45,406 nucleotides of DNA from Oscillospiraceae bacterium. GTDB lineage: Bacteria > Bacillota_A > Clostridia > Oscillospirales > Oscillospiraceae. Position 1 is the stretch's first letter, and every line of letters begins with the position of its first letter. The position numbers and the translations under genes are program-made. The notes beneath the pieces were generated by a model. The model ran no database searches. It was given only the letters and a program-made list of their open reading frames with translations, and was not told the origin of the DNA. The stretch lies in contig JAFYLN010000218.1 of NCBI GenBank assembly GCA_017537045.1, positions 1-45,406 of the forward strand. The letters are read 5' to 3'. This document shows positions 9,153 through 16,231 of the stretch, piece by piece.

Positions 9153-9180
9153 CAGGGCGGATGCAGCTGCATCCGCCCTG
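9153..9180 (+). terminator. Palindromic terminator after the CAP lipoprotein
   Basis: A perfect 28-nt palindrome (14-bp arms beginning CAGGGCGGATGCAG) 6 nt past the stop. Only TTACT follows, so the U-tract is weak. It ends the pro-dus-CAP run. Confidence 0.7.
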
Positions 9181-9187
9181 TTACTCT

Positions 9188-9370
9188 GTAAATTGATGTT
9201 TGTCGTGCTGTGTGCCGTGGATAACGTAGGGGCGACTATTGGTCGCCCGCGCAGAGAAATGTTGCGATTTCGCCGAAAACCAATGCGAATGCGAAATATT
9301 CTGCTGTGCGGGCGGCGGGTCGCCGCCCCTACGAGATCATTGTAAGACTGTACGACAAACCGAAATTTGA
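9188..9370. repeat. Modular intergenic repeat, copy C (inverted relative to copy B)
   Basis: It starts GTAAATTGATGTTTGTCG (9188-9205) and ends CGACAAACCGAAATTTGA (9353-9370). The centre holds GTAGGGGCGACTATTGGTCGCCC, the CGCCGAAAACCAATGCGAA block and GGGCGGCGGGTCGCCGCCCC, the reverse order of copy B. It fills the gap between the lipoprotein terminator and the stop codon of the XRE gene, ending 4 nt short of that stop. Confidence 0.75.
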
Positions 9371-9374
9371 TAAC

Positions 9375-10403
9375 TCATCCCTGCAGTTTCTTTAACCGTG
9401 CAATTTCCCGCCGCACCACATCTGCGGTTTCCCCTGTGGTGAAATTCCACTCTTTGTCGAAGACTTCCAGTTCTTCCTCATAGGCGGCAATGGCACCGGA
9501 AATATCACCCTGTAACTCACATATCTGGGCAATGCTTTCCAGCCCATCCACATACCGGGGCGGAGCCATGGTCTCTAATGCTTTCCGGTAGAACGCCTTC
9601 GCTTCACCGTATGCTCCGCTTGTTGCCATCACATCACCCATGCTGAGCCAGACACACCATTCATGGGAGAAATCCTCCGTCATTTTCTGCCAGACCTGCA
9701 TGGCAACATCCCGCTCTCCGGATTCCCAGAGGATCTTTCCTTCGTAGAGGGGTGTGCGGTAGGTGTGATCCACCTGTGCAAGGCGTTCCCAACAGGTGCG
9801 GGCCTCGGTATAACGGCAGTCATCCAGAAGCTGGTCGATGAGCCACAGATATCCACGCCAGCAGTCCGGATGTGCCGCCACAAAATCCTGATAGTAGAGA
9901 ATCAGCTTGTGGTGATTGGCAGCATACCAGTCCCCACATTGACCGTTCATGGCCTGAACCAGAGATGCGTGGGCTTCCCGAAGATTCGGATCACGTCGCA
10001 GGGCTTCCTTTGCGTATTCTGCAGCCTTTTCACGATGCTCTTTGGCCAGGTGGTTCTCCAAATCTGCTAAAAGCTCATGCGGCCTGCCGTTTTCCGGTTC
10101 CCGATTTGCCTTTTCCAGCAGAAACTGACGCTCATTTTCCACATCTGCCGGGTTCAAATACCGCACATCCCAGATCATATTCTGAATCCGTTCCAAGCGG
10201 GTATCGTCGGACAGGGCGAACAAGTCATCGATGGTGACTCCGAAATAGGCACTCAGGGCGGGCAGAAGCTCAATATCCGGCGCGGTGCTGCCGCATTCCC
10301 ATTTGCTGACAGCCTGTGCCGTCAGGCCGAAATGACGGGCAAGTGCTTCCTGTGTCACGCCCCGGCGCAGCCGGAGCTGTTTGATCTGATTTCCGATTTC
10401 CAT
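9375..10403 (-). CDS. XRE-family regulator with TPR-like repeats
   Basis: A 342-residue protein with an N-terminal Cro/CI-type helix-turn-helix (about 5-60; GVTQEALARHFGLTAQAVSKWE is the recognition region) and then helical repeats of TPR type (about 85-340, with ANREPENGRPHELLADL, EALRRDPNLREAHASL, CWERLAQVDH and AYGEAKAFYRKALE units). Such proteins are DNA-binding regulators whose TPR part may sense a peptide or partner; no target is evident here. It has AAGGAGAATG before ATG 10403 and its own promoter. It is transcribed away from the amino-sugar genes, with about 260 nt between the two starts. Confidence 0.88.
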   Translation of the reverse strand: MEIGNQIKQLRLRRGVTQEALARHFGLTAQAVSKWECGSTAPDIELLPALSAYFGVTIDDLFALSDDTRLERIQNMIWDVRYLNPADVENERQFLLEKANREPENGRPHELLADLENHLAKEHREKAAEYAKEALRRDPNLREAHASLVQAMNGQCGDWYAANHHKLILYYQDFVAAHPDCWRGYLWLIDQLLDDCRYTEARTCWERLAQVDHTYRTPLYEGKILWESGERDVAMQVWQKMTEDFSHEWCVWLSMGDVMATSGAYGEAKAFYRKALETMAPPRYVDGLESIAQICELQGDISGAIAAYEEELEVFDKEWNFTTGETADVVRREIARLKKLQG

Positions 10404-10446
10404 AAAACATTCTCCTTAAGAACTGGTTTTCAGCGCTGTTATTATG

Positions 10447-10474
10447 ATTATAACAAACCGGAAGCGTTTTTCAA
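10447..10474 (-). promoter_or_regulatory. Promoter of the XRE-TPR gene
   Basis: Minus strand: -35 TTGAAA (10469-10474), 16-nt spacer ending TGT (extended -10), -10 TATAAT (10447-10452). A short near-palindrome (TTATTATGATTATAA) covers the -10 and could be an autoregulatory site. Confidence 0.7.
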
Positions 10475-10597
10475 TGGAGCAGATTTTTCACAGGCGCAAC
10501 TACTGGTTGTACCGGCACATAGCCGCACAGTGGCAGGCATAAACTGTATGGAAAACAGGAAACAGGAAGGTTATGTAAACCAGAATGACGAAAAATA

Positions 10598-10626
10598 TTG
10601 ACTTTTTGTGCCTATGAATGTATATT
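10598..10626 (+). promoter_or_regulatory. Promoter of the GlmU-like/glmM unit
   Basis: -35 TTGACT (10598-10603), 17-nt spacer, -10 TATATT (10621-10626), about 38 nt ahead of the start codon. The stretch 10475-10597 between the two promoters holds nothing I can name. Confidence 0.75.
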
Positions 10627-10664
10627 TATATGGGTGAGTTTTTCCACCGGGAAAGGAAATGCTT

Positions 10665-11321
10665 ATGATCAAGACAATGGAACTTTATGACATGAGCCAC
10701 TCTCTGGCAGGACAGTACCTGACGGGCTTTGAATATCCCTGTCAGGCGCTTTCCGGTATCAAGAATCTGATTCTGGAGCTCGGCTCCAAGCTGGGCGAGG
10801 ATTTCACAGAAGTTTCTCACGAAGTCTGGGTGCATAAAACGGCAAAGGTAGCGCCTACGGCATATCTCGGCAGCCCCTGCATCATCGGCGCAAATACGGA
10901 AGTGCGCCACTGCGCATTTATCCGCGGCAGCGCACTTGTGGGCGAAAACTGCGTTGTGGGCAATAGCGTAGAGCTGAAAAATGTAATTCTGTTTGACAAC
11001 GTGCAGGTTCCCCATTATAACTATGTAGGTGACAGCATTCTGGGTTATAAGTCCCATATGGGTGCAGGCAGCCTGACTTCCAACGTCAAATCCGACAAGA
11101 CGCTTGTAACCGTTAAGAACGGTGACGAAAAGATCGAAACCGGTCTGAAAAAATTCGGCGCTATGGTGGGCGACTTCGTAGAAGTGGGCTGCAACAGCGT
11201 CCTGAACCCCGGCACGGTAGTTGGCCGGAGCAGTAATATCTATCCGCTTTCCTGTGTCCGCGGCGTTGTACCGGCGTGCAGCATCTGGAAAAACAGCGGA
11301 CAAATCGTGAAAAAGGTATAA
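10665..11321 (+). CDS. GlmU-like left-handed beta-helix protein (UDP-GlcNAc pyrophosphorylase-related)
   Basis: A 218-residue cytosolic protein. After an N-terminal helical part of about 50 residues come hexapeptide repeats (VHKTAKVAPTAYLGSPCIIG onward) forming a left-handed beta-helix. The segment VELKNVILFDNVQVPHYNYVGDS and the GAGSLTSNV segment resemble the acetyltransferase half of GlmU. The nucleotidyltransferase half is absent. In this genome context, 12 nt before glmM, an acyl-transfer or sugar-nucleotide role in amino-sugar metabolism is likely, but the reaction is inferred. Start: ATG 10665 is 7 nt from AAGGA; ATG 10659 is too close. Confidence 0.8.
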   Translation: MIKTMELYDMSHSLAGQYLTGFEYPCQALSGIKNLILELGSKLGEDFTEVSHEVWVHKTAKVAPTAYLGSPCIIGANTEVRHCAFIRGSALVGENCVVGNSVELKNVILFDNVQVPHYNYVGDSILGYKSHMGAGSLTSNVKSDKTLVTVKNGDEKIETGLKKFGAMVGDFVEVGCNSVLNPGTVVGRSSNIYPLSCVRGVVPACSIWKNSGQIVKKV

Positions 11322-11333
11322 AGGAGTTTTCCT

Positions 11334-12719
11334 ATGGGTAAGTATTTTGGAACTGACGGCTTCCGCGGCGAAGCCAATGTCAATCTGACTGCAGACCATG
11401 CATTCAAGGTCGGCCGTTTCCTCGGCTGGTATTACACACAGGTCAAGCGCCGCAACGGCTCTGACACCCCTGCCCGCATTGTCATCGGCAAGGACACCCG
11501 CCGCTCCAGCTATATGTTTGAATACAGTCTGGTTGGCGGTCTGGTCGCTTCCGGTGCCGATGCCTATCTGCTACACGTTACCACCACTCCCTCCGTTGCC
11601 TATGTGGTGCGCACCGAGGGCTTTGACTGCGGTATTATGATCTCCGCGTCCCACAATCCCTACTACGACAACGGCATCAAGCTGATCAACGGCTTCGGCG
11701 AGAAGATGGATGAGAGCGTCATTTCCCTGGTGGAAGCCTATCTGGACGGCCATCTGGAAGCCTTCGGCCATCAGTGGGAGGAACTGCCCCTTGCCAAGCG
11801 CGATCAGATCGGCCGCACCGTCGACCATGTCTCCGGCCGTAACCGTTACATCGGTTACCTGATCTCTCTGGGTATGTACTCCTTTAAGGGTGTAAAAGTG
11901 GGTCTCGACTGCGCCAACGGCTCTTCCTGGAATATTGCAAAGAACGTCTTTGATGCACTGGGTGCAAAGACCTACGTTATCAACGCCGATCCCGATGGCT
12001 ACAACATCAACAACAATGCCGGCTCCACCCATATCGAGGTGCTGCAGAAGTTCGTGCTGGACAATGGCCTGGACGTGGGCTTTGCCTATGACGGCGACGC
12101 TGACCGCTGCCTGTGCGTGGATGAAAAGGGCAACGTCATCACCGGTGACCATATCCTGTATATCTATGGCCAGTACATGAAGGAGCGCGGCAAGCTGCTG
12201 GGCAACACCGTGGTTACCACTGTCATGAGTAACTTTGGCCTCTACAAGGCTTTCGACGAGCTGGGCATCGAGTATGCCAAGACCGCCGTGGGTGACAAGT
12301 ATGTTTATGAGTACATGATGAACAACGGCTGCCGTATCGGCGGTGAGCAGAGCGGTCACATCATCTTCTCTAAGTATGCTTCCACCGGTGACGGCATCCT
12401 GACGAGCCTGAAGATGATGGAAGTCATGATGGCAAAGAAGAAGACCATGAGCCAGCTCTGTGAAGGCCTGACCATCTATCCCCAGATCCTGAAGAACGTC
12501 AACGTTGCCGACAAGGCCGTGGCACAGGCAGACCCCGATGTGCAGGCAGCAGTTGCAGAGGTTGCAGCAAAGCTGGGAGATTCCGGCCGTATTCTTGTTC
12601 GTGAGTCCGGCACCGAGCCCAAGATCCGCGTCATGGTGGAAGCAGAATCTCTGGAAATCTGCCAGGAATATGTGGACTTCGTGGTTGATACCATCAAGCG
12701 CAAAGGCCACGCAATCTAA
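11334..12719 (+). CDS. glmM: Phosphoglucosamine mutase
   Basis: A 461-residue alpha-D-phosphohexomutase converting glucosamine-6-P to glucosamine-1-P for UDP-GlcNAc and wall synthesis. The four family elements are all seen: KYFGTDGFRGEAN at the start, the phosphoserine loop ISASHNP (Ser106), the metal loop DGDADRCL, and the phosphate-binding RESGTEPKIRVM near the end, with GEQSGHIIF for sugar recognition. The length fits GlmM (about 445-455). It has AAGGAG before its ATG and is the second gene of its unit, followed by a terminator. A phosphoglucomutase or phosphomannomutase role is less likely given the GTDGFRG start. Confidence 0.93.
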   Translation: MGKYFGTDGFRGEANVNLTADHAFKVGRFLGWYYTQVKRRNGSDTPARIVIGKDTRRSSYMFEYSLVGGLVASGADAYLLHVTTTPSVAYVVRTEGFDCGIMISASHNPYYDNGIKLINGFGEKMDESVISLVEAYLDGHLEAFGHQWEELPLAKRDQIGRTVDHVSGRNRYIGYLISLGMYSFKGVKVGLDCANGSSWNIAKNVFDALGAKTYVINADPDGYNINNNAGSTHIEVLQKFVLDNGLDVGFAYDGDADRCLCVDEKGNVITGDHILYIYGQYMKERGKLLGNTVVTTVMSNFGLYKAFDELGIEYAKTAVGDKYVYEYMMNNGCRIGGEQSGHIIFSKYASTGDGILTSLKMMEVMMAKKKTMSQLCEGLTIYPQILKNVNVADKAVAQADPDVQAAVAEVAAKLGDSGRILVRESGTEPKIRVMVEAESLEICQEYVDFVVDTIKRKGHAI

Positions 12720-12770
12720 AATAATGATGAAAATGCCGCCCAAAAAGGGCGGGTGTCCATAAAACAGTTT

Positions 12771-12815
12771 CAGTCCCGACAGACTATCTGCCGGGACTGT
12801 TCTTGTATATTTTTC
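12771..12815 (+). terminator. Terminator after glmM
   Basis: Stem CAGTCCCGACAG / CTGCCGGGACTG (12771-12799, one mismatch) then TTCTTGTATATTTTT. A smaller GCCGCCC/GGGCGG hairpin precedes it at about 12736-12752. Confidence 0.8.
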
Positions 12816-12873
12816 AGCAATGTGATAAAATGGACGAAACAATTAGACAAATTTCAGTTTCTAGGAGTGAATA

Positions 12874-13326
12874 ATGAGTAAGTGTGAATGGTGTGATTAT
12901 AAAGAAAACAAATGGCTACTGCATAAATCATTACATTGGTCTGTTTATTTAGCAGATGTACAAGATTATGTGGGTAGATGTATTTTGGTGTTGAATAGGC
13001 ATTGTGGAAGCCTTTCGGAATTGAATGCTTCCGAATGGATTGAACTGAAAACAATTATAGATAGATTAGAATGTATCTATAAAAAGGTGTTAGGCGCTGA
13101 ACTAAGTAATTGGAGTTGTTTGTTGAATAACTTTTATAAAGAAACAATACCCAACCCTCATTTGCACATACATGTGAGGCCTAGATATAAAAACGCCATT
13201 GTTATTAACAAACACTCATACGAAGATACAGAATTCGCTCATCACTACGCGCTAAAAAAAGAAGAATTATTACTTGATGAAGACAGACGGATATTGTATC
13301 TGCTAATGAAGAAACATTTTAATTAA
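12874..13326 (+). CDS. HIT-like protein, A+T-rich and probably acquired
   Basis: A 150-residue protein with the histidine triad HLHIHVRPRY at about residues 95-104 and Cys-rich CEWCDYKEN at the N-terminus. It is a HIT-fold protein of the nucleotide hydrolase/transferase superfamily, but only distantly like the HIT protein at 201-620. Its DNA is strikingly A+T-rich (AAA, ATT, TTA codons dominate) while both neighbours are G+C-rich; this is seen by eye, not measured. GGAG lies 6 nt before ATG 12874. It sits alone between the glmM terminator and the serA terminator, next to a repeat fragment. Horizontal acquisition is inferred. Confidence 0.75.
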   Translation: MSKCEWCDYKENKWLLHKSLHWSVYLADVQDYVGRCILVLNRHCGSLSELNASEWIELKTIIDRLECIYKKVLGAELSNWSCLLNNFYKETIPNPHLHIHVRPRYKNAIVINKHSYEDTEFAHHYALKKEELLLDEDRRILYLLMKKHFN

Positions 13327-13349
13327 TACATTCCAATTTGTTAAACAGA

Positions 13350-13436
13350 TAACGGGCGCACCTCTATACACCATTCGGTGTAGTGCGTTGGATGCGGCAC
13401 ATAGCTCTCCCTTTGGGGGAGCCATGGCTGCCTGCA
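13350..13436. repeat. Short hairpin-rich repeat remnant after the A+T-rich HIT gene
   Basis: Two small hairpins, ACACC/GGTGT around 13369-13382 and GCTCTCCC/GGGGGAGC at 13404-13422, in a G+C-rich patch with no frame. The CTCCCTTTGGGGGAGCC type hairpin recalls repeats common in gut Clostridia. No second copy exists in this window, so the call rests on form alone. Confidence 0.35.
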
Positions 13437-13450
13437 ATCAAATGTATGGA

Positions 13451-13485
13451 TAAAAACGGAGCGTATCGGTTCAGATACGCTCCGT
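13451..13485 (-). terminator. Terminator of the serC-serA operon
   Basis: 12-bp perfect stem ACGGAGCGTATC / GATACGCTCCGT (13456-13485) followed on the minus strand by TTTTTAT, about 77 nt past the serA stop. Confidence 0.85.
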
Positions 13486-13561
13486 AAACTGTTTGACGGA
13501 TATCCGCTTGAAGGGCAGCATTTTTCTATGATTTGTGTATTTTCCTTTACAAGGGCTCTGC

Positions 13562-14725
13562 TTACTTGATGATACGCACTCTGAGAACGCCGTTGATTTT
13601 CTTCAGCTCTTCCACAGCATGCTGGGAGGGGGTATGGTCAAGATCCAGCATGGTGTAAGCATAGTCACCGCGGCTCTTGTTCATCAGGCCGTCGATGTTG
13701 ATGTTCTCACTGGCCATGGCAGTGGTGAAGCGGCTCAGAGAGTTGGGAATGTTCTTATGCAGAATGGTGATACGGCCTGCGGTATGGCAAACGCCCATGT
13801 CGCAGTTGGGGAAGTTCACGGAGTTGGCGATATTGCCGTTTTCCAGATAATCCATAACCTGACGGACAGCCATTCTGGCACAGTTATCCTCAGATTCCTC
13901 CGTGGAAGCACCTAAGTGTGGAATGGCAATGCAGCCGGGCATGTTGGCAGTCTTGGCATTGGGAAAATCCGTTACATAGCGGGCTACCTTACCGGATCTC
14001 AGGGCTTCGGCCATGGCATCGTCATCCACCAGCAGATCACGGGCGAAATTCAGAATGATCACGCCGTCCTTCATCTTGGAGATAGCGTCACGATTGATCA
14101 TCTGTCTGGTATCGTCCAGCAAGGGCACATGGAGGGTAATGATATCACAGTTTTCATAGATTTCCTCACGGCTCTTGACGCGGTTGACGTGGCTGTCCAA
14201 GTGCCATGCGGCATCGATGGAAATGAAGGGATCACAGCCGTAGACCTGCATACCCAGCCGTCTGGCCGCATTGGCCAGAGGGCCGCCGATGGCACCGAGG
14301 CCAATAACACCCAGCTTCTTATCTCGGATCTCATGGCCTGCAAACTGCTGTTTGCCCTTTTCCACCAGTTTTGCAACATCGGGGCTTTCCTTGATGGACT
14401 GCACCCAGTTTATGCCGCCAACGATATCGCGGCAAGCCAGCAGCATGCCGCACAGCGCCAGCTCCATGACGGAATTAGCATTGGCACCGGGGGTATTGAA
14501 TACCACGATGCCCTGATCGGCGCAGGAGGTCAGGGGGATATTGTTAACACCGGCACCGGCACGGGCAATGGCCAGCAGGTTTGCAGGCATTGCCATATCG
14601 TGCATGGACGCAGAGCGTACCAGCATGGCATCGGCATCTTCTGCCGCCGCGCCGAGGGTATAGTCTTCCGTCCAGAGAGCAGTACCCTTGTCGGAGATTT
14701 TATTCAGATAATGGATGTTATGCAT
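13562..14725 (-). CDS. serA: D-3-phosphoglycerate dehydrogenase with ACT domain
   Basis: A 387-residue NAD-dependent 2-hydroxyacid dehydrogenase, first step of serine synthesis. The catalytic domain has RAGAGVNNIPLTSC, the Rossmann loop GLGAIGGPLANAARRLG, DIITLHVPL, and the catalytic His in IPHLGASTEES. A C-terminal ACT domain (about 315-387, ITILHKNIPNSLSRFT onward) is the usual serine-sensing module. It uses ATG 14725 with AGAGG upstream. It lies downstream of serC, from which it is separated by a repeat element of about 100 bp that ends some 20 bp from its ribosome binding site. The terminator at 13451 ends the unit. Confidence 0.94.
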   Translation of the reverse strand: MHNIHYLNKISDKGTALWTEDYTLGAAAEDADAMLVRSASMHDMAMPANLLAIARAGAGVNNIPLTSCADQGIVVFNTPGANANSVMELALCGMLLACRDIVGGINWVQSIKESPDVAKLVEKGKQQFAGHEIRDKKLGVIGLGAIGGPLANAARRLGMQVYGCDPFISIDAAWHLDSHVNRVKSREEIYENCDIITLHVPLLDDTRQMINRDAISKMKDGVIILNFARDLLVDDDAMAEALRSGKVARYVTDFPNAKTANMPGCIAIPHLGASTEESEDNCARMAVRQVMDYLENGNIANSVNFPNCDMGVCHTAGRITILHKNIPNSLSRFTTAMASENINIDGLMNKSRGDYAYTMLDLDHTPSQHAVEELKKINGVLRVRIIK

Positions 14726-14747
14726 AAGAGAGACCTCTTTTCAACAT

Positions 14748-14849
14748 TTCAAATTCCAGTTTGTCGTGCTGTTCCAGTTATGAATGCAGGGGCGGCGGGT
14801 CGCCGCCCCTACGTTATCCACAGCACATGGTGCGGCAAACATCAATTTA
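14748..14849. repeat. Modular intergenic repeat, copy D, inside the serC-serA operon
   Basis: A 102-bp short form. It begins TTCAAATTCCAGTTTGTCG and ends GGCAAACATCAATTTA, with one GGGGCGGCGGGTCGCCGCCCCTAC hairpin between. The CCAATGCGAA centre of copies B and C is missing. The TTA at 14847-14849 within its end is, on the minus strand, the TAA stop of serC, so the element overlaps the gene end. As RNA it would form a stable hairpin between serC and serA. Confidence 0.8.
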
Positions 14850-15929
14850 CAGATTCTTTTCTTCAAACTCCTTCATGAAAGCCACCAGCTTCTCCACGCC
14901 TTCGATGGGCATGGCATTATAGATGCTGGCGCGCATACCGCCGACGCTTCTGTGGCCTTTCAGGTTCACGAAGCCGGCCGCTTCTGCTTCCTTGACAAAC
15001 TTTGCATCCAATTCCTTGTCACCGGTGACAAAGGGAACATTCATCAGTGACCGGTCTTCCTTACGCACAGTACCTCTGAAGAGCTTGCTTTCGTCAAGAA
15101 AATCGTAGAGAATCTTTGCCTTTTTCTCATTATACGCCTTCATGGCAACAAGACCGCCCTGTTTTTTCAGCCACTTGAATACTTTTCCGCAAATATAGAT
15201 ACCATAAGCAGGGGGCGTATTGTACATGGAACCGTTGTCGGCATGGGTCTTATATTTGAGCATGGTGGGCGTACCGGGCAGGCAATCCTCGGAGATCAGG
15301 TCTTCACGGATGATGACGATAACCACACCGGCAGGGCCGATGTTCTTCTGGACACCGCCGTAGATGATGCCATATTTCGCCACATCTACAGGCTCGGACA
15401 GGAAGCAGGAAGACACATCGGAAACCAGCAGCTTTCCCTTGGTATCAGGCAGGGTGTGGAACTTGGTGCCGTAGATGGTGTTGTTCTCGCAGATATAAAC
15501 ATAGTCCGCATCTTCGCTGATGGGCAGGTCGGAGCAGTCAGGGATATAGGAGAAGGTTGCATCCTCGCTGGAAGCAATGGCATTGGCCTTGCCGTAAAGC
15601 TGGGCTTCCTTGAATGCCTTCTTTGCCCACTGGCCGGTGATGATATAATCAGCCACCTTGTTCTTCATCAGGTTCATGGGCACCATAGCAAACTGCTGAT
15701 GGGCACCGCCCTGCAGGAATAGAACCTTATAATTGTCGGGAATGTTCATCAGCTCCCGCAGATCGGCTTCTGCTTCGTCAATAATATTCTGGTATGTCTT
15801 AGACCGATGGCTCATTTCCATAACGGACATACCGGTTCCACGGTAGTCCAGCATTTCAGCAGCAGCTTCCCGAAGCACTTCCTCCGGAAGTACAGCCGGA
15901 CCTGCAGAAAAGTTGTACACTCTTGCCAC
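14847..15929 (-). CDS. serC: Phosphoserine aminotransferase
   Basis: A 360-residue PLP enzyme that turns 3-phosphohydroxypyruvate into phosphoserine. It opens with YNFSAGPAVLPEEVL, has the GGAHQQFAMVPMNL segment, the PLP Lys195 in GGVQKNIGPAG and the C-terminal GGMRASIYNAM signature with HRSVGG. Length is normal. The start is GTG at 15929, with GGAGGG 7 nt upstream. It is the first gene of the serC-serA operon and has its own promoter. Its TAA stop lies in the end of a repeat element. No serB phosphatase gene is in the window. Confidence 0.95.
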   Translation of the reverse strand: MARVYNFSAGPAVLPEEVLREAAAEMLDYRGTGMSVMEMSHRSKTYQNIIDEAEADLRELMNIPDNYKVLFLQGGAHQQFAMVPMNLMKNKVADYIITGQWAKKAFKEAQLYGKANAIASSEDATFSYIPDCSDLPISEDADYVYICENNTIYGTKFHTLPDTKGKLLVSDVSSCFLSEPVDVAKYGIIYGGVQKNIGPAGVVIVIIREDLISEDCLPGTPTMLKYKTHADNGSMYNTPPAYGIYICGKVFKWLKKQGGLVAMKAYNEKKAKILYDFLDESKLFRGTVRKEDRSLMNVPFVTGDKELDAKFVKEAEAAGFVNLKGHRSVGGMRASIYNAMPIEGVEKLVAFMKEFEEKNL

Positions 15930-15997
15930 AAGAATCCCTCCAGATCTTATATTTGGAAATTATGTCCGCTTTTGGTGGACAAATGTATTTGTTACGT

Positions 15998-16026
15998 ATA
16001 GTACCATTTTTTGTTTTGGAAAACAA
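15998..16026 (-). promoter_or_regulatory. Promoter of serC-serA
   Basis: Minus strand: -35 TTGTTT (16021-16026), 17-nt spacer ending TGG (extended -10), -10 TACTAT (15998-16003). The leader is about 60 nt and contains a small GTCC/GGAC hairpin (about 15964-15980), too short for a T-box. Confidence 0.7.
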
Positions 16027-16144
16027 TATACAAAATAAATCAAACTTTCCCCATTTTTCGGCAAAAGTCTCGGCAGAACGCCGATTTTTTCTAATTATGC
16101 AAAAATCTTAAGAAAAAAGAAAGGTTAAAAAGCAGAATATTGTG

Positions 16145-16173
16145 TTGAGTTTCAAAAAAATACATGCTATAAT
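16145..16173 (+). promoter_or_regulatory. Promoter of the CotH-VTC-DUF4956 operon
   Basis: -35 TTGAGT (16145-16150), 17-nt spacer ending TGC (extended -10), -10 TATAAT (16168-16173). The intervening 16027-16144 is A+T-rich and otherwise empty. Confidence 0.85.
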
Positions 16174-16231
16174 GACCGAAGATTCCTTAATCTAAACGAT
16201 TCTGACACCCCCTCGCGAAAGGAGTAACGAT

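Noticed and set aside
15930..15997. A T-box or serine riboswitch ahead of serC
   Set aside because: The leader from the -10 box to GTG is only about 65 nt and shows one small hairpin, no AGGGUGGNACCGCG-type element and no terminator.
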